From Gemmatimonadota bacterium (GTDB lineage Bacteria > Latescibacterota > UBA2968 > UBA8231), in NCBI GenBank assembly GCA_018673255.1, contig JABHDC010000193.1:1-64000 (forward strand): a DNA stretch of 64,000 nt. The letters are read 5' to 3'. This document shows, in pieces, positions 7,399 through 15,552 of the stretch. Made by a program: the position numbers and the translations under genes. The notes beneath the pieces were generated by a model. That model saw nothing but the letters and a program-made list of their open reading frames with translations, was not told the origin of the DNA and made no database searches. How positions within the stretch are numbered: the first letter of the stretch is position 1; each line of letters starts with the position of its first letter.

Positions 7399-8862
7399 CT
7401 ACCGTCTGACCAGCTCTATGCCTGAGCCTGTGCCCAGGTTCCGGCTGTAGGCTTTTTCGATCGGATTGTTCCAGTGTTCGTGCACTCCCAGGCTGCCCAG
7501 GGGTACGCCATCGCCTTCGGGATCGTAGCCTGTTCCAGAGGGCGGGTCATGTGCCGAGGCCGCTTCGTGCAGGTAGTTGTCGACACTGCCATGGACGTGC
7601 ACCATGGTGGGTTCAGTCCGGAGGAAATCCAGACAGACAGACTCGATGGCAACGCCGTCCTGGGAGATGAAGAGACTGGAGGTCCAATCGCCGTTGAAGG
7701 GGGCCGACTGCCAACGGTGTCGAGCTTCGAGATGGTTATTCTCCATGTCGGTGGCGTAGAGGCCGTCGACCATGAACAGCAGCGTCTTCTCCCCCAGGTG
7801 CTCGTGGCCCATCAGATCCACGATCGGACTGTAGGTGCCCATGGGACGCTCGTAGGACTCCCACCTGGGGTTGCCAAGCCTGAAATCGTGTGCGGCGATG
7901 TAGGGATGAAGTCCGGCAGCGATAGGTGCTGATTGCCAGGGGACGCCGCCCCGATCTGCTCGGCTGACCGATATGGAGCCAAAGTGATTCTTGGCGCAGA
8001 AGGAGACACCAGCCAACCGGTGGCCTTTCAGATTGCTCAGGTTGATCAGGTATTCGGCATCTGTCACACAACGGGTCAGGAAGGTGGGATTCCCACCATC
8101 GCGCCCCAGGGTGAGATCTTCTGACCAGCGAACCCTGACGGAGCTGTCCCGCTTGTATTGCTGCCGTCCGGGCCCTCCTTTCCAGTCGATAAGGCGCACG
8201 CCTGGATAGGCGATCCGGATGGGATTGAGCAAGGTCTCGGGGAAGTACTTGCTGATGTCGTAGAGAGCGATCTGCGCCTGGGGCACACCGACGACTTCCA
8301 CCAATTGGTGCAGGAGCGCCACAACCAGCTGCGGCGACGGATAGAGCGCATTTCCAGGGTGTCTGTAGGAGCGCGCCTGATTGAGGTTCAGCTTGATGGC
8401 GATCTGCTCGCCAGGCTGATAGCCGACGGACCCTTTGCCGTGGCGGGCATTGAAGTCCTCAAAGAGTGCCTGCCAGGCCTCTTGATCATTGCCTGTTCCT
8501 ACGAGCGCTTGCAGAGAGCTGGACAACATGGAGGCGACGATCTCATGATCGGTGTTCTCCGCTTCCCACCAGTAGCGGCTATCTTCCCACCAGTAGCCGC
8601 TATCGCCGTCCCAGCTGGTGGCATCCGCATTGTGAACCCAGACGACGCGTCCCGGGTGGATTCCTCGCCCTGTCCCGACCGGGTCGTTGGGCGCATCAAT
8701 CGGAACAAAGGGAGGTCGGTCGATTGGCACGGTATCCCCGGTCTGCGTGCCGACATAGGCAACTCCCAGTACGAAGACTACCGTTGCCAGACCCGCCCAC
8801 CTCGACCTTCGGATCCTGCTGAACAGTACCCTCGCACTCCCAGATCCATCCTTGGCTCCCAC
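7399..8862 (-). CDS. Membrane-anchored DUF362 protein
   Basis: A 487-residue protein with an N-terminal hydrophobic helix (about residues 22-38) that acts as an anchor or uncleaved signal, followed by a DUF362 domain. Family landmarks are IAIKLNLNQ (a KPN-like loop) and SNLKGHRLAGVSFCAKNHFG, the equivalent of LSLKNLFG in its paralogues. It has no ferredoxin cysteines. GTG 8862 is the best start because AAGGAGA lies 6 nt upstream; an in-frame TTG further up has none. A 21-bp tandem duplication (8562-8603) gives the repeated DS(R/G)YWWE segment. DUF362 function is unknown. Confidence 0.8.
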   Translation of the reverse strand: MGAKDGSGSARVLFSRIRRSRWAGLATVVFVLGVAYVGTQTGDTVPIDRPPFVPIDAPNDPVGTGRGIHPGRVVWVHNADATSWDGDSGYWWEDSRYWWEAENTDHEIVASMLSSSLQALVGTGNDQEAWQALFEDFNARHGKGSVGYQPGEQIAIKLNLNQARSYRHPGNALYPSPQLVVALLHQLVEVVGVPQAQIALYDISKYFPETLLNPIRIAYPGVRLIDWKGGPGRQQYKRDSSVRVRWSEDLTLGRDGGNPTFLTRCVTDAEYLINLSNLKGHRLAGVSFCAKNHFGSISVSRADRGGVPWQSAPIAAGLHPYIAAHDFRLGNPRWESYERPMGTYSPIVDLMGHEHLGEKTLLFMVDGLYATDMENNHLEARHRWQSAPFNGDWTSSLFISQDGVAIESVCLDFLRTEPTMVHVHGSVDNYLHEAASAHDPPSGTGYDPEGDGVPLGSLGVHEHWNNPIEKAYSRNLGTGSGIELVRR

Positions 8863-8971
8863 GTTACTTCTCCTTCTCAAGATTGGCGGCCGTCAGTTCG
8901 GCCGCTGTCTGCAATTCACCCCCACTGCGGCGGGTGTCCCGCACATCCTTCTGATTGGGTCCGCTATCAGA

Positions 8972-9404
8972 TCACCGGTCTGTCTGGCTTCCGGATCGAG
9001 GCTGACTCGGTGAGCGTGCTTGTCCGGAGTTAGCGACGGTGCCGCGCGCCGGCCACTCGACCTTGGCCCGTGCCCGGCGCAACGACTCTGATTGGGCCGT
9101 CACGCCTTCGGCCAGCAGGATGTACGGCTTGTGCTGGCCGTCGAAGACGAAGGCGAGACCGAGCCGCATGAGGGCGCGCAGCCCCCGACCGGAAGGAATT
9201 CGACTCCCTGAAGTCCCCCGCGTAGTCGTCAAGCACGTCGAAGTAGTCCGACGAGGATCCGCCATTGGCAACGATCCGGTCCAGGACGGTGACCGCGTTC
9301 TGCTGCATGCGGAAGGTATCCTCCTCACTCTGAGCATTCGTCTCCGCTGCTGTGCCGGCAAACATTGTGGACAGTACGAGGGCGTGCAATGCAGGTGCAA
9401 TCAT
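8972..9404 (-). pseudogene. Secreted stand-alone DUF362-tail module, frameshifted
   Basis: From ATG 9404 the first frame gives a signal-peptide-like N-terminus (MIAPALHALVLSTMFAG) and then NAVTVLDRIVANGGSSSDYF. Near 9181-9190 the homology moves to another frame, which continues GLRALMRLGLAFVFDGQHKPYILLAEGVT and ends at 8972. The whole stretch parallels the C-terminal module of the DUF362 gene at 13026-14396. Compared with that paralogue there is one extra base in a C-run, so the break is either a real frameshift or a homopolymer sequencing error. If corrected it would be a small secreted protein of about 143 residues. Confidence 0.7.
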
Positions 9405-9419
9405 GCTAGATCCCCGGTT

Positions 9420-10658
9420 TCAACATTGTGGCTCGCCAGTCACTTGCCTGGGCGGCGTGGCGAACAGCGTCACGAGGACCATGGGCGCCGTGATCGCGGC
9501 GAACAGCGTGAGGATGTCGTTGTACGAGCCGAACAGGTCGTGGGCGACGCCCATCAGCAGCGGACCCGTGCTGGAGGCGGCAACCTCGACGGTGGCCAAC
9601 GTGCCACGAATCTTACCCAGGTGCGCCCGGCCATAGTAGCGCACCCACAAGGTAGAGCGCACGGCCATGAAGAGGCCCTGGCCGACGCCGAGAGACACGG
9701 CAAACAGGCTGGAGGTCCACGACGAGTTCACCTGTGTCAGCAGCCAGATGCCGCCGGAGATACCGATCAGCGACCCGGACAGGAGAACGTTGAGGCGGAA
9801 GCGGTCGGCCATGACGCCGCCGATTAGCATGGCACCGGCGACGGCGACGGCGAAGCGACCGAACATGCTGGTCGCGTCGGCTTCGGTCAGGCCGGCGTCG
9901 AGGTAGATCTGCACCGCGTGAAAATGGATGCCGGTCACGATCATCGCCGGCATGGCGACGGTGACAGCCATGATCCAGTAGGCGCGGGTGCGCATCGCAA
10001 AGGCGAGGTCGTGGCTCTTTTCGGGTGCGCGCGTCGTGCTACCCGTCGTCGATGCCGGGGGCAGACCATCCGGTGTCTGTCCGACATCCTCGGGGCGGTT
10101 ACGGAACAGCAGCGCCAGCAGCGGCAGGATAGCACTGACGACACAAATGCCCAGCAGGGCGTAGGCCCAACGCCAGCCCACCGACCCGATCAACCACAGG
10201 TTGATGGTGGGCACAAGTCCCATGGACAACGCCGAGCCGGTACTGACGATACCGACTGCGAGCCCCAGCCGGCGGTTGAACCACATGGCCATCGTGTTGT
10301 TGGCCAGCAGACCCATGGAGCCCTGCGCCAGCATGCGCAGAAACAGGAAGGACAGGAACACCGTGATAAGGCCTGAGGCCTGCGAGAAGCCGACGCAGGT
10401 CAGGCCGAACAGCGTGACGACGCCGGCGAGGATGCGACGCGGACCGTAGCGATCCATCAGGGACCCCACATAGACCATCGGGATCGATGCCAGCAACGTG
10501 CCGAGCATGTAGGCGCCGCTGATCTGGCTGTGCGACAGCCCGAGTTCGGAGCGGATGTAGGGGTTGAATACCGAGACGCCGAAGGTCTGCCCCGGCGACG
10601 AGGCGACCTGAATGGACAGCACAATCGGCAACATGACCCAACCGTAGAAGAAAGGCAC
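9420..10658 (-). CDS. MFS transporter (monocarboxylate/OFA-like)
   Basis: About 412 residues with 12 predicted membrane helices. The N-terminus reads FFYGWVMLPIVLSIQVASSPGQTFGVSVF, then SLMDRYGPRR, a clean MFS loop 2-3 signature, and AMWFNRRLGLAVGI before helix 5. These fit MCT/OFA-type MFS proteins that carry organic acids. The start is uncertain. GTG 10658 is the last candidate before helix 1, but the AGGAGG at 10673-10678 is 14 nt away; GTG 10682 is an alternative. Longer in-frame extensions run into the epimerase gene and are not protein-like. It probably imports an acid sugar or lactone handled by the run. Confidence 0.82.
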   Translation of the reverse strand: MPFFYGWVMLPIVLSIQVASSPGQTFGVSVFNPYIRSELGLSHSQISGAYMLGTLLASIPMVYVGSLMDRYGPRRILAGVVTLFGLTCVGFSQASGLITVFLSFLFLRMLAQGSMGLLANNTMAMWFNRRLGLAVGIVSTGSALSMGLVPTINLWLIGSVGWRWAYALLGICVVSAILPLLALLFRNRPEDVGQTPDGLPPASTTGSTTRAPEKSHDLAFAMRTRAYWIMAVTVAMPAMIVTGIHFHAVQIYLDAGLTEADATSMFGRFAVAVAGAMLIGGVMADRFRLNVLLSGSLIGISGGIWLLTQVNSSWTSSLFAVSLGVGQGLFMAVRSTLWVRYYGRAHLGKIRGTLATVEVAASSTGPLLMGVAHDLFGSYNDILTLFAAITAPMVLVTLFATPPRQVTGEPQC

Positions 10659-10725
10659 TCGTGCCGCGATACCCTCCTGCACGCGCTTGTGGGCTCTAAC
10701 CCACTCTATGGCCAACGGTGCCCCA

Positions 10726-11538
10726 TTAGTAGCTATGTCTGTCTTCGGCGCGGTCCTGAGGCTCGTAGCCGATCGTCTCTCGAGCGTGATCGATGTCGAC
10801 CCAGCGATGGTCGTTATTCGACATGCCGTAGAAGATGTCGAAGCGGACCGACTCCGGGGCGTTGATGCTGCATTCCATGATCTGCACGATGTCTCGCTGG
10901 CTGACGTAGATGTCGTGGCCGTTGGGTGGCCGCGGGCGGTCGCGCTCGACCTGGCCGATGCGGATGCAGATGCAGGACAGCCCCTTGCTGGCGTAGACCC
11001 GGGCGAGAGACTCGGTCCACACCTTGGTGGCGCCGTAGATGCCGCGTGGTTCGGCCGGGACATTAGGGCTGATCAGTTCGAAGGAGGCCGGTACGTCATC
11101 CCAGCGTTTGTCGACGATCGCCTTGTAGGGTTCCTGCTCACGGTGTCCCTGCGATACCATGATGCTGCTGGCCGCCACGACGCGCGAAACGCCGGCTGCG
11201 TGACAGGCTTCGAAGATGTTGTAGGTGCCTACGACGTTGTTGTCGCGCAGGCTCTCCCAACTGCCGTCGTCACCGGGATCGGCGCCTAGGTGGACGACAA
11301 CGTCCATGCCGTCGACGGCACGTCGTACGGCATCGAAGTCGGACAGATCGCAGACATGGAAGCGTCCCTCAGGAAAGGACAGGTGCTTGTTGCGCTTGGG
11401 CAGGCGCTGGGAGAATTTCTGCGTGCGGTCGAGAGCATACACGTCATACCGATCCGGTTGATCGGCCAGGACCAGGTATGTACTGCTGCCGATGTGACCG
11501 GTTGCCCCGGTAACCAGGACATTGATCCGATTGCTCAT
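10726..11538 (-). CDS. NAD-dependent epimerase/dehydratase (extended SDR)
   Basis: A 270-residue Rossmann-fold enzyme with GATGHIGS (G11-G14-G17) at the N-terminus and the YxxxK pair Y168/K172 (IYGATKVW). It also has VVHLGADPG and ASSIMVSQG, typical of sugar-nucleotide epimerases and uronate dehydrogenases. At 270 residues it is close to bacterial uronate dehydrogenases in size, so oxidation of a uronic acid or aldose is possible. Its ATG overlaps the GntR stop codon (ATGA), which suggests translational coupling with the regulator. Confidence 0.8.
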   Translation of the reverse strand: MSNRINVLVTGATGHIGSSTYLVLADQPDRYDVYALDRTQKFSQRLPKRNKHLSFPEGRFHVCDLSDFDAVRRAVDGMDVVVHLGADPGDDGSWESLRDNNVVGTYNIFEACHAAGVSRVVAASSIMVSQGHREQEPYKAIVDKRWDDVPASFELISPNVPAEPRGIYGATKVWTESLARVYASKGLSCICIRIGQVERDRPRPPNGHDIYVSQRDIVQIMECSINAPESVRFDIFYGMSNNDHRWVDIDHARETIGYEPQDRAEDRHSY

Positions 11539-12254
11539 ACGGGCTCCCCGAGTTGAAAGGTCTCCAGGGTGAACTGCAGGGATCGATCGAGATGGCACTT
11601 CATCTCGCTGGCGGCCTCGTCGGGTTTGCTGGCGACGATAAGGTCGACCAGATCCTGGTGATGCTGCAGGTCTTCGGCGATGTCCCGCAGCCGCTGTGCC
11701 TTGTCTCGATCGGCGAGGACGAACACGGGGCCGAGGACGGAACTGAGGACGTTGAGCAGGTGCTGATTGCCAGAGGCTTGCCAAATACTGCGATGCAGTG
11801 CCAAGTCGTACCGCGTCCAGTCGCTGGGGTCGGCGCTGGTTGCAGCCACGCGTAACTGCTGCATGGAGTCCTCGATGGCGACTCGGCCCTGCTCCTCTAT
11901 GCGCTCGGCTGCCAGACGGATGGCGAGCGTCTCGAGGGCGCAGCGGATATCGTGCAGGTCGCGTACATCTGCCTCCGTCAGCGTCGTTACGTAGCGCCCG
12001 CCGGGCCTGACGATCACGAGTCCCTCAAGTTCGAGCAGCTTGAGCGCATCCCGGGCAGGGGCACGGCTGACCCCGAGCAGCGCACTGACCTCCCGCTCGG
12101 TGATCTTCGTGCCTTCTGGGATGCGGCCGTCGCTGATGTATCCGCGCAACGTGGCGGCGACCCGCTCACTCAGGAGAGTTCTGTCGATCGTTGCGTCCTT
12201 CTGGTCAAGATCCAGAACCGTCGACAGCCGCTGATCTGATGAGGATGATCCCAT
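11535..12254 (-). CDS. GntR-family transcriptional regulator, FCD (FadR) subfamily
   Basis: 239 residues. The winged HTH spans about residues 28-92 (ITEREVSALLGVSRAPARDALKLLELEGLV, then wing VRPGGRYVT). The FCD effector domain has the metal-binding pattern D150, H154, H199/H200 and H221, so it should bind a carboxylate or sugar acid. Start ATG 12254 has AGAGGA upstream. It lies inside the minus-strand run and overlaps the epimerase start. The TGGTATACCA palindrome at the head of the run (15485) is a good candidate operator, since FadR-type regulators bind TGGT-N-ACCA half-sites. Confidence 0.9.
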   Translation of the reverse strand: MGSSSSDQRLSTVLDLDQKDATIDRTLLSERVAATLRGYISDGRIPEGTKITEREVSALLGVSRAPARDALKLLELEGLVIVRPGGRYVTTLTEADVRDLHDIRCALETLAIRLAAERIEEQGRVAIEDSMQQLRVAATSADPSDWTRYDLALHRSIWQASGNQHLLNVLSSVLGPVFVLADRDKAQRLRDIAEDLQHHQDLVDLIVASKPDEAASEMKCHLDRSLQFTLETFQLGEPV

Positions 12255-12301
12255 GTTTTCCTCTCCGGGAGGTTTGCGCGTGTCCAACGGAGTGCTCGCT
12301 C

Positions 12302-13006
12302 CTACGAGAGCAACCACCCTCCATCCACATCGATGGTCGTTCCCGTGACAAAGTCATTCTCGATCAGAAACAGAATGCCCTGTGCCACTTCGGAAGCAGT
12401 ACCAGCACGGGGAATCGCATGTGTGGCGGTGCTCTTCGCGTAGAGCTCCTCGCGTTCCGTGCCTTTGAGCGGAACCATCGGTGTATCGATGAACCCCGGT
12501 GACACCACATTCAAGCGGCGTGGTGCAATCTCGGGCGCGACGGTTCTGACGAACGTCTCGATGGCGCCACCAACCGATGCCAGCGACACCTGCCCGGGCT
12601 TGGCGCGGCGTGCCGGCGTGCCGCTGACGAGGACGATGGTGCCATCGTCGCTCAGGTGTTGTGTGCCAAAACGCACGACATTGGCGTAGCCCCATAGCTT
12701 ATCAAAGGAGGCTTGATAACCGTCCATGTTCATATCCAGGAAGGGCCCGATGGCCCGGTCGCCACCCGTCGCAGCACTGACCAGGATGTCGAAGGGCGCG
12801 CACTCCTCAAACAACTGTGACAGCCCCTCGCGATCGCGGACATCACATCTCCTGAGAGTGATACCCTCCGGCACATCGCCGGCCTTGTCCGGATTTCGAC
12901 TCACGGCAATGACCTGCGCACCCCGTGAGGCCAGTTCTTTGGCCGTAGCGAGACCGATGCCCGACGTACCTCCAAAGACGAGCGCCTTCTTGTCTTGTAC
13001 GTTCAT
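12302..13006 (-). CDS. Short-chain dehydrogenase-like protein lacking the YxxxK motif
   Basis: A 234-residue SDR with an intact N-terminal nucleotide loop (FGGTSGIGLA, residues 11-20) and the C-terminal NVVSPGFIDTP and VTGTTIDVDGGW segments. The catalytic region is altered. Ser128 (VLVSG) is there, but the position of the catalytic Tyr is Ser141 and that of Lys is Val145 (PGQVSLASVGG). It may therefore not be a normal oxidoreductase, or it may use other residues. It sits between the DUF362 gene (19 nt) and the GntR gene (47 nt). Substrate unknown. Confidence 0.78.
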   Translation of the reverse strand: MNVQDKKALVFGGTSGIGLATAKELASRGAQVIAVSRNPDKAGDVPEGITLRRCDVRDREGLSQLFEECAPFDILVSAATGGDRAIGPFLDMNMDGYQASFDKLWGYANVVRFGTQHLSDDGTIVLVSGTPARRAKPGQVSLASVGGAIETFVRTVAPEIAPRRLNVVSPGFIDTPMVPLKGTEREELYAKSTATHAIPRAGTASEVAQGILFLIENDFVTGTTIDVDGGWLLS

Positions 13007-13025
13007 GTTCTTCCTTTCGTGAACA

Positions 13026-14396
13026 TCAGCCCGCTGCGACAGATTCGGCGGTCGTCTCCGGCAGCAGACCCTTCGTCGTGGCCGCCGCCGTCACCCCTTC
13101 GGCAAGGATGATGTACGGCTTGTGCTGACCATCAAAGACGAAAGCCAGTCCGAGGCGCATCAGAGCTCGCAGGCCGGACCAGAACGAGTTCGACTCACGG
13201 AAATCGTCGACGTAGTTGTTCAGCACATCGAAGTAGCTGGAAGAGGAACCGCCCAGAGCCACGATGCGTTGCAGGACGGTGACGGCATTCTCGGGCAGTG
13301 TCTCGAGAACCTGCGTCAGGTACCCCTCCCGACAGATGATCTGCTGCAGTCGGTCTGACCTCATTTCGCGGCGGCCGAGCCGCTCTTCCTCGGCAAGAAA
13401 GCCGTAGAACCGCAGACCGCGCTCGATGTAGTCGAACTCGCTGACGTGGAGGCGGTCGAGGCAGTAGGCAATCGGCAGTTCCCGCACGTTCGCGGGGATG
13501 CGCTGCAGGCGGAAGCGCACCGAATCGATCGTCTCTCCCACGACGTCGATCTCCTGCAGCCGGCAGGGCCCCAGGCCATATTGCGAGCACATCTGCATCT
13601 GCGTCTGCTCTTCGGGTGTGAACCCGGCGACGGCGAGGGCGACGGCATCGGTGGCCACAGGATTGGTACCCACCATCAGGGTGTCCATGCGGACGTAGTT
13701 GCCCTTGCCGTCGCTTCCCTCGATGGCATCGACGATCTGGATATTCGAGGTCCTGGCCAGGTTGATGGCCGTGATGTTGTGCTCCGGGCTGGGGATGTGC
13801 ACGCCCGGCTCGGTGCCGACTTCGCCTTCGAGAGTCCGATAGGGTTCGGTCTGCACCAGCTCGTTAGAGTGTGCGTTGTGGCCGTAGTGACGAGCCGGGA
13901 AGCAACCGAACAGGTTCTTCAGACTCAGTGTCATCGGTAGTCGGCCCATCCAGAGCTTGAAGGTCGGAACCGAGATCAGGATATCGCATTCGGCCATCGT
14001 CCTGGGCAGCATCACGCGGTCCCGACCTAGTTCCTCGGGTACGGCCACGGCCACGCACTCGTCCTGGTTCAGGTCGACACACTCCGCTCCGTAGCGTGAT
14101 GCCAGGTCGTAGACATTGTGCAGACGAAAGACGCTTGGCGTGTAGCAGTCGGCGGAGCCTTCACCGATGACGAGACGCGAGGGCGACGTCGACGCCGCCA
14201 GTCTGACGACCGCCTCGACGACGGCTGGATTGGTGATCCCACGCTCGGTGGGACCCATGACGTAATTCGGCTTGACGACGATGCTGCTCCCGGGCGGGAT
14301 CAGGTCGGCCAGGTTGCCGAGCCGGCTGACGGCCTCGGTCAGAGCGGCGAAGGTGTCCTGGTCGATGACGCGCGCGATGGAGACGACTGGCTTCAT
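13026..14396 (-). CDS. DUF362 protein with C-terminal tail module
   Basis: 456 residues without a signal peptide. The DUF362 core runs to about residue 300: VVKPNYVMG (41-48), VIGEGSADCYTP (77-87), VPTFKLWMGRLPMTLSLKNLFG (143-164) and MVGTNPVATDAVALAVAGF. It has no iron-sulfur cysteines. From about residue 375 there is an extra module (NAVTVLQRIV...GGSSSSYFDVLNNY...FVFDGQHKPYI) that is also found alone in the frameshifted gene at 8972-9404. Start ATG 14396 is preceded by GGAGGAA. It lies 52 nt after an AKR gene. The role of DUF362 here is unknown; linkage to sugar-acid enzymes suggests a redox or lactone-related step. Confidence 0.82.
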   Translation of the reverse strand: MKPVVSIARVIDQDTFAALTEAVSRLGNLADLIPPGSSIVVKPNYVMGPTERGITNPAVVEAVVRLAASTSPSRLVIGEGSADCYTPSVFRLHNVYDLASRYGAECVDLNQDECVAVAVPEELGRDRVMLPRTMAECDILISVPTFKLWMGRLPMTLSLKNLFGCFPARHYGHNAHSNELVQTEPYRTLEGEVGTEPGVHIPSPEHNITAINLARTSNIQIVDAIEGSDGKGNYVRMDTLMVGTNPVATDAVALAVAGFTPEEQTQMQMCSQYGLGPCRLQEIDVVGETIDSVRFRLQRIPANVRELPIAYCLDRLHVSEFDYIERGLRFYGFLAEEERLGRREMRSDRLQQIICREGYLTQVLETLPENAVTVLQRIVALGGSSSSYFDVLNNYVDDFRESNSFWSGLRALMRLGLAFVFDGQHKPYIILAEGVTAAATTKGLLPETTAESVAAG

Positions 14397-14448
14397 GGGA
14401 TTCCTCCAGGTTTCGGAGCGGGCAACGCCGGCGCCATGCCCATGTCTG

Positions 14449-15306
14449 TCACGAGAATCGATTGAACAGGTCTTCCAGGTCGATACGGGCCGACGAATCG
14501 GCGCAGACCGCGACGTTCGACTCGACCCAATCTGTCTGCCGCATGTCCACGAGCGCCACATCCGTCATGGGGTTCGAGATCGCGAACGAGAGCAGAGCAC
14601 GTGGGGCGTCGATGAGGTCATGGTGCGCGGGCGCTGCCTGAGGAAACCACTTCTGGAACACACCGCCTGTGAAGGTGCGCATCAGCACGATGCCCATATT
14701 GCGGGCCTCCGCCTCGTACATCACGCCCTGCTTCTTGTCCGGGTCACAGGGATGCTGGTAGAACAGGTTGTACTGAATCTGCATGACATCGAAGGCCTCG
14801 GTCTCGATCAGTCTGCTGACGCCCCCGGTGACCCCCTCGGATGTGAAGCCGACATAGCGGACCAGGCCGTCCGCCTGGGCAGCCCGGAGTCCATCCAAGG
14901 CACCCCCCGACTTCATGATGTCGTCATAGATGCCATCGGTAATCCACTCTCCGTGATACTGCAGAAGGTCGATCCGATCGGTCTGCAACCTCTCGAGGCT
15001 TTCGTCGACGCTGCGCCTGACGTCGTCCGCCCGGGATGCTCTGACCTTCGTGGCAAGGAAGATGTCTTCCCGGTGCGTCGCCAATGCCTTGCCGAACAGC
15101 CGTTCGGAGGCACCCTTACCATAGAGGGCGGCCGTATCGAAGTAGTTAACGCCCAGTTCAACGGCACGCGTCATCGCCCGCGCTGAGGCTTCGGCCATCT
15201 CCTCCGGGTCGAACTCGGACAGATAGTTCCGCATCCCCACACCGGTCCCTCCGAAGCCCAGTATGGACACGCGCTCTGCCGTCCGCCCCAGCTCTCTGTA
15301 CTCCAT
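14449..15306 (-). CDS. Aldo/keto reductase, first gene of the minus-strand run
   Basis: A 285-residue AKR with tetrad D57, Y62 (YFDTAALY), K87 (LATK) and H118 (LLQYH). It is shorter at the C-terminus than classical AKRs and ends DLFNRFS. ATG 15306 has GAGAGGAAG upstream. It heads a minus-strand run of about 12 genes down to 3624 with gaps mostly below 70 nt, so it is probably the first gene of a long operon that shares the 15307-15552 control region with the divergent plus-strand run. Confidence 0.87.
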   Translation of the reverse strand: MEYRELGRTAERVSILGFGGTGVGMRNYLSEFDPEEMAEASARAMTRAVELGVNYFDTAALYGKGASERLFGKALATHREDIFLATKVRASRADDVRRSVDESLERLQTDRIDLLQYHGEWITDGIYDDIMKSGGALDGLRAAQADGLVRYVGFTSEGVTGGVSRLIETEAFDVMQIQYNLFYQHPCDPDKKQGVMYEAEARNMGIVLMRTFTGGVFQKWFPQAAPAHHDLIDAPRALLSFAISNPMTDVALVDMRQTDWVESNVAVCADSSARIDLEDLFNRFS

Positions 15307-15484
15307 GTACTTCCTCTCTCAGTCGGTGAACTCAGGCGCGTCAGGCACCTGTCGAATCGCCTGTCCGGTGGGGCGGCAGGGGGCTGAGCCGGTGGCTCGG
15401 GCCACTTGCCACCCAGGAGTCATCGAGGGGGGTCAACGCAGCAGATCAGCAATTCCTTGACGAGCCATCATATTATCTGGTAGA

Positions 15485-15494
15485 TGGTATACCA
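15485..15494. promoter_or_regulatory. Palindromic operator candidate TGGTATACCA
   Basis: A perfect 10-bp palindrome in the 246-bp gap between the divergent runs starting at 15306 (minus) and 15553 (plus). TGGT-N2-ACCA is the core of operators bound by FCD-type GntR regulators; UxuR/ExuR-type sites contain TTGGTATACCAA. One such regulator is encoded in the minus run. A TTGACG (15457-15462) lies upstream for the plus direction, but no good -10 at proper spacing is visible. Confidence 0.5.
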
Positions 15495-15552
15495 CAAAGT
15501 GTCAGTGTCAACGGCTGGTCCTTATCTCAGACGACAGGACCTCAGGGGAATC

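Noticed and set aside
9361..9431. AACATTGTGG repeated at 9361-9370 and 9422-9431
   Set aside because: Only 10 bp, one copy inside a signal-peptide region and one at a gene end; no sign of insertion or deletion between them.
10659..11063. N-terminal extension of the MFS transporter to 11063
   Set aside because: It overlaps the epimerase coding sequence and is Ser/Arg/Thr-rich rather than hydrophobic.
11539..11784. N-terminal extension of the epimerase gene
   Set aside because: The extension lies inside the GntR gene and is Arg/Pro-rich without similarity; the Rossmann fold starts at 11538.
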